Assembly: GCA_024230435.1 (NCBI GenBank)
Contig: JAAERL010000187.1
Location: 1 to 33,133 of the forward strand
Reading direction: 5' to 3'
DNA length: 33,133 nt
Origin: Desulfobacteraceae bacterium
Lineage (GTDB): Bacteria > Desulfobacterota > Desulfobacteria > Desulfobacterales > Desulfosarcinaceae
In this document: piece by piece, positions 1 to 6,706 of the stretch
Position numbering within the stretch: position 1 is the first letter of the stretch
How the letters are laid out: every line of letters begins with the position of its first letter
The notes under the pieces: generated by a model
The model's input: the letters and a program-made list of their open reading frames with translations, nothing else
Databases searched by the model: none
What the model was told of the DNA's origin: nothing
Translations under genes and position numbers: made by a program

Positions 1-108
1 AGAACTCATCGCTGCCCTTTTTGCACCTTTGTTGCAAATCGTGATCATAACGCAGCGAGAAATGTTTTGCGTATCGGGCTGGATACGTTAACGCCGCAAG
101 GCGTTTAG
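1..108 (+). CDS. tnpB: C-terminal end of a TnpB-type IS200/IS605 protein (partial)
   Basis: An open frame enters from the left edge and ends at TAG 106-108, giving 35 visible residues. It contains CPFC, the second half of a four-cysteine zinc ribbon, followed by NRDHNAARNVLRIGL, which matches the conserved end of TnpB proteins. The Asp of RDHNAA corresponds to the last RuvC-like catalytic acid. TnpB is an RNA-guided nuclease carried by IS200/IS605 elements, and its guide RNA overlaps the 3' end of its gene. Only the C-terminal tail is in the window, so whether the gene is intact, and whether a TnpA transposase lies beside it, cannot be seen. A hairpin follows three bases after the stop codon. 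Confidence 0.75.
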   Translation, partial: RTHRCPFCTFVANRDHNAARNVLRIGLDTLTPQGV

Positions 109-111
109 ATG

Positions 112-131
112 CCCGGCAATTTATTGCCGGG
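112..131 (+). repeat. Hairpin 3' of tnpB, candidate IS right end / guide-RNA scaffold
   Basis: A perfect 8-bp stem (CCCGGCAA/TTGCCGGG) with a TTTA loop begins three bases after the tnpB stop. IS200/IS605 right ends carry subterminal hairpins, and the TnpB guide RNA runs through this end, so this is a good candidate for that structure. No T-run follows, so it is not a classical terminator. A near copy lies at 3607-3626 in the opposite orientation. Confidence 0.5.
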
Positions 132-227
132 AGCAGTCACGGTAACAGATGCAAAGATAGTTGCAATCATAATCATCGCATGTACAATGATGAAAAAAAA
201 TAATCAAAAAGATTGCCTAATTGATCT

Positions 228-2813
228 ATGTTCAACAGATTATCTCATAAGAGCGTTATCTGCGTTTTCATAACGCTGATCCTGCTATCAGCAGGATTGC
301 TAAGTCTGTTTTACTATCTACCCTATTACATTGAATCCCGGATCATCCCCGGGCTCGCACAAAAAGCCGGGCTTGAGTCCTATGCGGCGCAGGTGAAGCA
401 CATCGGAATTTCCGGCGCCCAAGCCGGCCCTATTTTTTTTGGCCTCAACGGTAAAAATCACCTGGAAATAAAAAAAATTAACATTGATTATACTCTTGGC
501 GGCCTGTTCAAAAAAAAAATTAAGGCAATTACAATTTCAGGACTTCGTGTCACTTGCCGCATAGAGCCGGATTGCATCATTATTGCAGGAATTAAGGCGT
601 CGGAAAATCAATCGTCGCAGCGGCCTTCCAGCACTTTTCCGGATACGGACACGATGGCTGATTTAATGTCCATTGCGCCCTTTACACTTGAAAGACTGTC
701 CGCCAATGATGCAATGGTGGATTTATATTGGAAAGGACTTCAACTTAAAGTTCCCATTGAAGCAAAGTTAAACACTTCCGGGTTGGACAATGGATCGTTG
801 TCAGTTCAGTTGCGTATGAAACCGCGGGACAGTGATATTGGGCTGACGGCAAAATTATCCAAAAAAGACCCTGTTCTTCGGGTCAAGCTGGAACATTTAA
901 ATCTTTACCTGGAGCACTACGCAGACCTGTTGAAGTATTTTCCCGGGCTCTCTATCAAGGGAATCGTTGAAGCAGCCGGTCAGGCAGCATTTCAAATTCA
1001 GCCCTTTGATGTTATGCGTTTTGCCGTGGATGCGAGCCTTAGCCAGTCATATTGTTCATTTCAACCCCAAAAGTCCCGTGAAAATAGCCTCAAATTAATC
1101 GAGGCTGCAAACATGACTTGGCGGATATCAGCTCAAATGCCTTCCAAAAAAAATCTTTCCCTTACTGTCAACATGCTCAAAGATACGGATCAGCATCCAA
1201 AACAGGTCAAAATTCAAACCGGCGGCACAACAGTTCACTGTGGTTTGACCGAATTGATGGCAGAGGCAAAGGGTCAATTCAGACAAAATAAATTAACGGC
1301 CCGCTACCATGTTACAGCGGACAATCTGGCAATGGCTTTGGCTGAATCTAAAGCCGGGGCCGCCAGAATGCGTCTTAACGGACGGCTGACCCATGATGAT
1401 CAAACATTAATAGACAACAAGCTCGAACTTGAAGACGCATCCGGCAAAGCAGCGGCATTGCAATTCAAAGCACCCCTTACAACCGTAACCTCTACTGTCG
1501 TTTTTGCCCCGGACAATACGCAGCATAATTTGCGCATAAATGGGCAAGCTACTATAGATGAAGCCTCGATTAAAGACTCATCGGCTAAAATTGCAGCTCG
1601 CGGCATCCGAATAAAAATACCGGTAACCTGGCCGCCGGAAAAACGAACCAGCGCCGGCAACCTTGACATAAAGGATATCATATATAACCGCCAGTCAATG
1701 GGCATAGTTAAAGGATGGTTGCGCCAGGATGGAAAGCACCTTGCTTTTAATATGACTCATTCGAGTAAACTTTTGCCGGGATTAAACGTCACAATTAAAG
1801 GTAAGGCCGGAAAGCAACAAACCCATGTTGATGTTCATGCGCCGGCCTGGCGTCCGGAAAAGGATATAAACCTGGGCGATTTGATACATGATGCCGATGG
1901 ATATGAAATAAACGGGACATTTGAAACCCGTGGACAAATTCAAATAAGCAGCGCAAAGATGCAAGGATGGGCATGGATGGATCTAAAAGACGGTTATTTA
2001 CTAAATCAAGAACAAGCGTTATCCCTGACAGGAATCCAAACCCGGATCAGGTTGCAAGATTTAATCGCTGTCGAAAGTGATCCCAAACAAGACCTGAAAA
2101 TAGAAAAGTTGCATCTTGGCAATATCAATGCAGATGATGTGCATGTTAATTTTAAAGTTCAATCCGCCCGGGATGTCCGGATTAACGCGGCACAGATGCA
2201 ATGGTGCCAGGGAAAAGTGAACATAGCGCCGACCCGGCTGGAATTACCGCTAAAAAAAATCAGCACGGTAATAAATTGCAAAAAACTGAACTTAGTAATG
2301 ATGCTTGAGCAATTGGGTGTCGCCCAGGGAAGTGGAGACGCAGTGGTATCCGGCCGGATTCCCGTGCAATGGTATGACAAAAAGATACGTATTCACAAAG
2401 GATTCCTTACTTCACCACCGGGTTTAACCGGTATCATCGAGTTGCGTAAACTCGGAGGGGCAAATCAATTTGTGAACTCACTTGCACCCGATACACCGCA
2501 AAGAACTCAATTGGATATTGCGATGGAGTCCATAAAAAACTATAAATACACAAAAATTGATTTAAGGCTTTCAAGTCAAGACGAGATGCTTTTGATGCAA
2601 TTACAGATGAAAGGAAGGCCAAACCAATTGCTTCCATTTGCTTATGATCAAGCGAAGGGGCAGCTAAAGCGCATTGAAGGAAAGGCCCAGGCTGATTTCA
2701 AGGGGGTGGATATTGATTTGAATTTTTCAAATCCCTTTGATCAAATTTTACGGTATAAAGACCTGTTTGATCTTGAAAACCTGATAAATAAAAATTTCCA
2801 AAAAGAGGATTAA
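228..2813 (+). CDS. ydbH: YdbH-family AsmA-like intermembrane lipid transport protein
   Basis: This 861-residue protein has one N-terminal membrane anchor (about residues 11-32) followed by a long, beta-rich periplasmic region with little sequence complexity. Length, topology and a conserved C-terminal part resemble YdbH. In E. coli, YdbH is one of three AsmA-like proteins (with TamB and YhdP) needed for phospholipid transport to the outer membrane. The assignment is strongly supported by the next two genes, which look like YnbE and YdbL, the usual ydbH partners. The ATG at 228 is chosen because it gives the membrane anchor at the N-terminus; no strong ribosome site is visible before it. The stop lies 15 bases before ynbE. 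Confidence 0.8.
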   Translation: MFNRLSHKSVICVFITLILLSAGLLSLFYYLPYYIESRIIPGLAQKAGLESYAAQVKHIGISGAQAGPIFFGLNGKNHLEIKKINIDYTLGGLFKKKIKAITISGLRVTCRIEPDCIIIAGIKASENQSSQRPSSTFPDTDTMADLMSIAPFTLERLSANDAMVDLYWKGLQLKVPIEAKLNTSGLDNGSLSVQLRMKPRDSDIGLTAKLSKKDPVLRVKLEHLNLYLEHYADLLKYFPGLSIKGIVEAAGQAAFQIQPFDVMRFAVDASLSQSYCSFQPQKSRENSLKLIEAANMTWRISAQMPSKKNLSLTVNMLKDTDQHPKQVKIQTGGTTVHCGLTELMAEAKGQFRQNKLTARYHVTADNLAMALAESKAGAARMRLNGRLTHDDQTLIDNKLELEDASGKAAALQFKAPLTTVTSTVVFAPDNTQHNLRINGQATIDEASIKDSSAKIAARGIRIKIPVTWPPEKRTSAGNLDIKDIIYNRQSMGIVKGWLRQDGKHLAFNMTHSSKLLPGLNVTIKGKAGKQQTHVDVHAPAWRPEKDINLGDLIHDADGYEINGTFETRGQIQISSAKMQGWAWMDLKDGYLLNQEQALSLTGIQTRIRLQDLIAVESDPKQDLKIEKLHLGNINADDVHVNFKVQSARDVRINAAQMQWCQGKVNIAPTRLELPLKKISTVINCKKLNLVMMLEQLGVAQGSGDAVVSGRIPVQWYDKKIRIHKGFLTSPPGLTGIIELRKLGGANQFVNSLAPDTPQRTQLDIAMESIKNYKYTKIDLRLSSQDEMLLMQLQMKGRPNQLLPFAYDQAKGQLKRIEGKAQADFKGVDIDLNFSNPFDQILRYKDLFDLENLINKNFQKED

Positions 2814-2828
2814 AAGGAGAAATTCTCG

Positions 2829-3044
2829 ATGAAACGAACCTTATTTATATTTGGCGCAAGCTTTGTGTTTTTGATAGTGCTGACGGCTTGCCAGAGCCGG
2901 CACAAGTTAGAAACAGTACATAAGGTTGAAGTGGCGCCAATGCACATTACCATTGATGTAAATGTTAAGGTAGACAGGGCTCTGGATGACTTTTTCGGCG
3001 ATATTGACGAGGTCGCTGAAGATATGCAGGTAACACAACAGTAG
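2829..3044 (+). CDS. ynbE: YnbE-like outer-membrane lipoprotein
   Basis: A 71-residue protein with a lipoprotein signal peptide: hydrophobic stretch FIFGASFVFLIVL and lipobox LTAC, placing the lipidated Cys at residue 20. The mature part contains a short beta-rich segment (VEVAPMHITIDVNVKVDRAL) typical of YnbE, which in E. coli pairs with YdbH to form a bridge from inner to outer membrane. A good ribosome site (AGGAG) lies just upstream, and the gene starts 15 bases after ydbH. The C-terminal region is acidic (DDFFGDIDEVAED). Confidence 0.8.
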   Translation: MKRTLFIFGASFVFLIVLTACQSRHKLETVHKVEVAPMHITIDVNVKVDRALDDFFGDIDEVAEDMQVTQQ

Positions 3045-3070
3045 GAATTCAAAATCATTGGTTTACCGGC

Positions 3071-3095
3071 ATGACAGCAGCCAGGCGGCTGTCAT
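3071..3095. other. Intra-operon hairpin between ynbE and ydbL
   Basis: ATGACAGC at 3071-3078 pairs perfectly with GCTGTCAT at 3088-3095, with a short loop. No T-run follows. It may tune the transcript level of ydbL relative to ydbH-ynbE, or be a processing site. Confidence 0.4.
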
Positions 3096-3165
3096 TTGAT
3101 CACCGGAAATAGATGGTCCCCGTTGCCAAAAAAAAGGCATCCAAAACACGTAAGGGAGACAGACC

Positions 3166-3537
3166 ATGCGGCACAAAGAAAAAATTCTTATTTCAACACT
3201 TGCTATTTCATTGGTATTAGTTGTTGGTTTGGCATGGGCGGACGGTATCAAGAAACGCATGCTCGACCGCCTTCCGGCAATTTCGGCTTTGAAAGCCAAA
3301 GGCATCCTAGGCGAAAACAACAAAGGATATTTAGAATTTATAAAAGGCAAAAACGGACCAAAAAATCTTGTGAAGGCTGAAAATTATGACCGTAAAAAGA
3401 TATACCATGCCATTGCAAAAAAACAAGGTACTACGGCTGAATTGGTAGGACAGCGCCGCGCCATGAAAATTGCCCAAACGGCCAATGCAGGAGAATGGAT
3501 TCAGAGTGAAAGCGGCAAATGGCGCCAAAAAAAGTAA
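3166..3537 (+). CDS. ydbL: YdbL-like periplasmic protein (DUF1318)
   Basis: A 123-residue secreted protein. Residues 1-25 form a signal peptide ending near LAWADG. The mature part matches the DUF1318/YdbL pattern: KKRMLDRLPAISALKAKG, then GENNKGYLEF, then a helical segment with a GTTAELVGQRRAMKIAQTA-like stretch and a GEW..ESGKW tail. YdbL is the usual third gene of ydbH operons and is thought to assist the YdbH-YnbE bridge. AGGGAGA lies about 9 bases before the ATG. A 121-base gap with one hairpin separates it from ynbE. Confidence 0.8.
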   Translation: MRHKEKILISTLAISLVLVVGLAWADGIKKRMLDRLPAISALKAKGILGENNKGYLEFIKGKNGPKNLVKAENYDRKKIYHAIAKKQGTTAELVGQRRAMKIAQTANAGEWIQSESGKWRQKK

Positions 3538-3592
3538 CACTCTGATATTTCATTTAATTTAAGTCACGGCAAAGTTAATGGCATGTCTTTGC

Positions 3593-3626
3593 AAAAAATG
3601 ATCGCTCCCGGCAGTAATTTGCCGGG
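3593..3626 (-). terminator. Rho-independent terminator of the HU gene
   Basis: Read on the minus strand, a 7-bp stem (CCCGGCA/TGCCGGG, 3607-3626) is followed after a few bases by a run of six T (3598-3593). It lies about 50 bases beyond the HU stop codon. The hairpin and the following GAGC closely resemble the hairpin after tnpB at 112-131. It may also serve the ydbL end from the other side. Confidence 0.6.
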
Positions 3627-3645
3627 ATTAATCTTTGAAAACTAT

Positions 3646-3685
3646 TAGAATATCAGCTTATTGGATAGAATATCAGCTTATTGGA
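3646..3685. repeat. Perfect 20-bp tandem duplication across the HU stop codon
   Basis: The 20 bases 3646-3665 are repeated exactly at 3666-3685. The right copy contains the HU stop codon (TAA, 3680-3678 on the minus strand) and the last HU bases. The left copy lies just beyond it, before the terminator. An exact duplication of this kind is likely recent. Confidence 0.9.
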
Positions 3686-3947
3686 CCGCGTCTTTGAGCG
3701 CTTTTCCGGCTGAAAATTTGGGCACTTTAGCTGCAGGAATTTGAATAGGTTGGCCGGTTTGAGGATTGCGGCCGGTTCGGGCCTTACGCTCGGAAACCTT
3801 AAAACTGCCGAACCCGGAAATCTGCACAACCTGATTTTCAGACAATGCTCCGGTAATTGCTGTAAATACGCAATCAACAGCGTCTTTAGCTTGTTTTTGG
3901 GAGCCAACCACAGATGCAACTTTGTTTATTAAATCAGCTTTATTCAC
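3678..3947 (-). CDS. hup: DNA-binding protein HU
   Basis: An 89-residue protein of the HU/IHF family, the usual length (about 90). It has the N-terminal helices starting MNKADLINKVA, the conserved GFGSFKVSERKARTGRNPQTG arm region with the RNPxTG tip that intercalates into DNA, and the ending PKFSAGKALKDAVQ. HU bends and compacts DNA. A strong ribosome site (AAGGAGGAGA on the minus strand) lies before the ATG. The gene diverges from the B12-domain-like gene across a 124-base spacer. The 3' end overlaps a 20-bp tandem duplication. Confidence 0.95.
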   Translation of the reverse strand: MNKADLINKVASVVGSQKQAKDAVDCVFTAITGALSENQVVQISGFGSFKVSERKARTGRNPQTGQPIQIPAAKVPKFSAGKALKDAVQ

Positions 3948-4012
3948 GTTTTCTCCTCCTTATAAAACATGTATCTTAAGTACAGGTGTTCTTGTTTAAT
4001 GGATTGGCCCCT

Positions 4013-4018
4013 TATAAT
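4013..4018 (+). promoter_or_regulatory. Candidate -10 box (TATAAT) for the B12-like/EamA pair
   Basis: A consensus TATAAT lies 54 bases before the start at 4072, in the divergent spacer with HU. A poor -35 candidate (TTGTTT) lies 15 bases upstream, shorter than the optimum, so this is a tentative call. Confidence 0.3.
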
Positions 4019-4071
4019 CGCATTAAAAACTTTATACAAGACAAAAACCGCCTAAAAGGGAAAGGATTCTG

Positions 4072-4608
4072 ATGTCTGATCATAGTGCGCAGTTACGCCA
4101 TAAGCTTTCTATCCTCAGCAGGCAATGGATCACCCACGGGTTGGACTCAAGGCAAGATCTGGAAAACAAAGCAGATATGCTTGAAGAATGGAAAACCGCA
4201 AACAATTCTTCTGGTCTATGGACTCGGGCCCCTGCGCTGCTGACGGTTACCTTGGATGACGGTTTGGGACAAGGGCTGGGGATTATAGAACGTTATGCCA
4301 GCCTTGCAGGAATGCAGGTTACCCGGTTAGGGTTACTTGTAACACCGCAAGAGATTGTAACACATTGTCACCGTCAGCGGCCTGATCTGCTTGGACTTAC
4401 AGTTCTTCAACTGGACTCTGAAGATGACCTTGCCTATATTGGCGAGCATTTGCCTGACGGGACCAACATGATTGCCGGGGGGCCTGTTTTCGGTTATGAT
4501 CCTGAACTTGCTGAGCGTTGCGGGATTGCTTATGCCGCCAAAAATGTGGCGTATTTTATAAACTATGTGTTAAACGATGTGGACTTTGCCAATGACTTCG
4601 CCCCCTGA
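4072..4608 (+). CDS. Cobalamin-binding-domain-like protein lacking the axial His
   Basis: A 178-residue soluble protein. Residues 55-172 resemble the Rossmann-like B12-binding domain of methyltransferases and mutases: a first strand (ALLTVTLDDG), then MQVTRLGLLVTPQEIV, then DLLGLTVLQLDS, then the IAGGPVFGYDPELAERCG loop that normally lines the nucleotide pocket. The signature DxHxxG is present as D63-G-L65-G-Q-G68, so the cobalt-ligating His is replaced by Leu. The domain therefore probably does not bind cobalamin in the usual His-on way, or has become a regulatory or sensor module. The N-terminal 50 residues are helical and charged. The ATG follows AAGGGAAAGGA. The 3' end overlaps the EamA gene, suggesting co-expression. 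Confidence 0.6.
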   Translation: MSDHSAQLRHKLSILSRQWITHGLDSRQDLENKADMLEEWKTANNSSGLWTRAPALLTVTLDDGLGQGLGIIERYASLAGMQVTRLGLLVTPQEIVTHCHRQRPDLLGLTVLQLDSEDDLAYIGEHLPDGTNMIAGGPVFGYDPELAERCGIAYAAKNVAYFINYVLNDVDFANDFAP

Positions 4609-5497
4609 TTCAAAGTTGCCGGCACAGGCGGTTATTTTTACGGTATTGTTATGTGTTGTTTTCGGCGCAAATCCAACCGCAATTAAAATCAGTCTAACCG
4701 GTATCGGGAAATTTACCGCCATCGGTATCCGTTTTTCTTTTGCCGCAACCGCACTTGCTATCTGGGCGGTATTTTCTGGACGGTCGTTAAAAATTGCCTC
4801 CGGCCAACGCATCCCTCTGATTATTTCAGGGCTCATGTTCACCCTTCAGTTTTTCTTGTTTTATACCGGGATCTCTATGACATATGCCTCACGGGTATCT
4901 TTGCTCTCAAATGGCACACCTTTTGTTGTCGCCGTTCTCGCCCACTTTTTTATTCCCGGAGAGCGTATTAATATCAGCAAAATTATTGGCTTGTTGATGG
5001 GATTTACCGGCGTCACGCTGATTCTGGCCGATCCGGCCAGCTTCAAAACACAGTTGCGAGTAGGAGATTTCATCATTATGGCGGCCGTCTTAGTATGGGC
5101 CGGCAACGGCGTTTATACAAAAACCATCATTAAGGACTATCACCCTTTTCAAATAGTTTTTTATCAAATGATTTTTGCTGCCCCATTTTCCTTCTTAGCG
5201 GCTTTGCTTTGGGATGAAATTATGATTATGCAAATAAGCGGAAGCGTTTTACTGGCCCTTTTTTATCAAAGCTTAATTTGCGCTGCAATAGGATTTGTTG
5301 CATGGAACTCCCTGTTAAAAAAATACGGCGCGTCAACCTTGCATAGCTTTATTTTCATTATGCCTGTTTCAGGATTATTTATCAGTGCAAAGTTACTCAA
5401 TGAACCGTTAACGAAAAATATTTTAGCCGCAATGGTGCTGATTGCCATTGGAGTCGTAATTGTTAATTCAAGCTCCGGAACGCCGAACCGGTCCTGA
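4577..5497 (+). CDS. EamA-type drug/metabolite transporter
   Basis: A 306-residue integral membrane protein with about ten hydrophobic segments in two EamA repeats (roughly residues 18-150 and 160-298). Typical features include GANPTAIKISL in segment 1 and GVTLILADP closing the first half. Members of the DMT superfamily export or import small metabolites; the substrate cannot be read from sequence. Two starts are possible, ATG 4577 and ATG 4592 (MTSPPDSK), neither with a good ribosome site. Both overlap the preceding gene, so translation is likely coupled. The second start gives the more usual short cytoplasmic N-terminus. Confidence 0.9.
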   Translation: MWTLPMTSPPDSKLPAQAVIFTVLLCVVFGANPTAIKISLTGIGKFTAIGIRFSFAATALAIWAVFSGRSLKIASGQRIPLIISGLMFTLQFFLFYTGISMTYASRVSLLSNGTPFVVAVLAHFFIPGERINISKIIGLLMGFTGVTLILADPASFKTQLRVGDFIIMAAVLVWAGNGVYTKTIIKDYHPFQIVFYQMIFAAPFSFLAALLWDEIMIMQISGSVLLALFYQSLICAAIGFVAWNSLLKKYGASTLHSFIFIMPVSGLFISAKLLNEPLTKNILAAMVLIAIGVVIVNSSSGTPNRS

Positions 5498-5539
5498 AAG
5501 AGGCAATAAATAGGTTGGATTTGCCTGTTTGAATGGGTA

Positions 5540-5938
5540 CTAGCGAATTACCCCTGAAATGTTAATCCTGACAGGGCTGCCATGAACCACTCTCGGAAAA
5601 TGGCGATGGCGTAGGCCGATCCGGTAGTAGTGATTAAAACGGCGGCAATGATGCCATCTTGGCCTTCGGTGATGATGTTTGGGTGCGTGATAGCGTACCT
5701 GATGACGCCAATGCCGGCTGGCAATGCAATAATGGTAAGGATCATTGTGACGGCGTTGACCATGGCCTGTTTTGACGAGCCGGCCATAATGTTTACCGTC
5801 TTTATGATGAACTTTTTCATGTCTTGACTTATGGCTCCGATAGCCCTTGGTTCTATCCTCATCGGCCAAGGCGGCAGAGCAAAATACGGCAAGGGCCGCC
5901 ATGCTTATAATTGACAGGATAATATGCTTTTTTTTCAT
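5540..5938 (-). CDS. Secreted histidine-rich small basic protein
   Basis: 132 residues. Residues 1-25 are a clear signal peptide (KKKHIILSIISMAALAVFCSAALA, cleavage near ALA-DE). The mature part is basic and has about 20 histidines, with clusters such as KHHHRRPRWHH and SRHWRH. There are also many Arg and Tyr residues. The composition suggests periplasmic metal or heme binding, but no family is recognised and the function is unknown. The start at 5938 is chosen because it provides the signal peptide and follows a GGAAAGGAA ribosome site. A short R1 repeat lies 25 bases upstream. The gene is convergent with the EamA transporter, whose stop is 43 bases away. Confidence 0.75.
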   Translation of the reverse strand: MKKKHIILSIISMAALAVFCSAALADEDRTKGYRSHKSRHEKVHHKDGKHYGRLVKTGHGQRRHNDPYHYCIASRHWRHQVRYHAPKHHHRRPRWHHCRRFNHYYRIGLRHRHFPRVVHGSPVRINISGVIR

Positions 5939-5963
5939 AATCTTTTTCCTTTCCCCGCTTCAT

Positions 5964-6016
5964 AGTTATTGCCCATGGGCGAAAAGGCCAATTTACCCGG
6001 TACACATTAGTTAACT
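5964..6016 (-). repeat. R1 repeat, short copy upstream of the His-rich gene
   Basis: On the minus strand it reads AGTTAACTAATG, then a GGTAAATTGGCC core, then a GGGCAATAACT arm. The outer arms are inverted repeats of each other. It ends 25 bases before the His-rich protein start. It belongs to the family of which fuller copies are at 9172-9327, 12397-12553 and 16467-16622. Confidence 0.7.
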
Positions 6017-6049
6017 ACTCAGACGAACCGGCAAAAGAAAAAGTCTACA

Positions 6050-6622
6050 TCAAAGCTTGCGTTTTTGCCGCTTTTTGCGTTTTGCTTTTTTCTTTCTGGC
6101 CTTTTTCATATTTCGTCGCTTTTTGAGCTTTGGCTTTATCTTTTTTCTGTAATTTTCAATTGTTTGAAAAGTAAGCCAATAGGCGGCAAAAGACAGGGGC
6201 AATCCTAATACGAGCCCGCCCACAGAAAGGTCCAACAAAATCAGCGGAGAATTTTTAATCAGTTCCAGGGCTCCGTTTATCGACAGATAACCACTCAAAT
6301 TGTTAATATCGGAAACACCCAATATTGTGGAACCAACCATATAGATAATGGGATAAATAAATGGAGCCGTAAACACATTTGTTATTTGCACACCAAGTGC
6401 GGCGGCAATTTTATTCCATTTAAAAATCGCTGCAACAAAAATTGCGATAATGGTATGTGCACCGATAAAAGGAGACATGCCAATAAGAATTCCAAGTGCC
6501 AGGCCATAAGCTATAGCCGCCGGATCGCCTCTCATTTTTAAAAAACGAGCGTATGCTTGTTTCAAACGAGCCTTCACCGGGGCGATTTTTTCAGAAAATC
6601 CGTTTTTTTTATCCAAAGGCAA
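6050..6622 (-). CDS. DUF2062 membrane protein with a Lys/Arg tail
   Basis: 190 residues. The central part (about 30-165) matches DUF2062: DPAAIAYGLALGILIGMSPF, followed by hydrophobic segments and QITNVFTAPFIYPIIYMVG. This family is a small inner-membrane protein of uncertain role, often near envelope or lipid genes. The last 35 residues are almost entirely Lys and Arg, which probably sits on the cytoplasmic side and may bind nucleic acid or acidic lipid headgroups. The gene lies 84 bases downstream of the phosphate transporter in the same direction, separated by a small hairpin. Confidence 0.85.
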   Translation of the reverse strand: MPLDKKNGFSEKIAPVKARLKQAYARFLKMRGDPAAIAYGLALGILIGMSPFIGAHTIIAIFVAAIFKWNKIAAALGVQITNVFTAPFIYPIIYMVGSTILGVSDINNLSGYLSINGALELIKNSPLILLDLSVGGLVLGLPLSFAAYWLTFQTIENYRKKIKPKLKKRRNMKKARKKKAKRKKRQKRKL

Positions 6623-6672
6623 CTGCTACTCCTGATCCGAAAAAGTTGGCCGTGTATTGCAGCTAAAATATC

Positions 6673-6690
6673 CCGGGATCAATGTCCCGG
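6673..6690 (-). terminator. Weak hairpin between the PiT and DUF2062 genes
   Basis: A 6-bp stem (CCGGGA/TCCCGG) with a 6-base loop lies just beyond the PiT stop on the minus strand. It is followed by an A/T-rich stretch with only a short T-run, so it may be a weak terminator or attenuator. Confidence 0.35.
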
Positions 6691-6706
6691 CCAAAAAACA
6701 TTTCTG

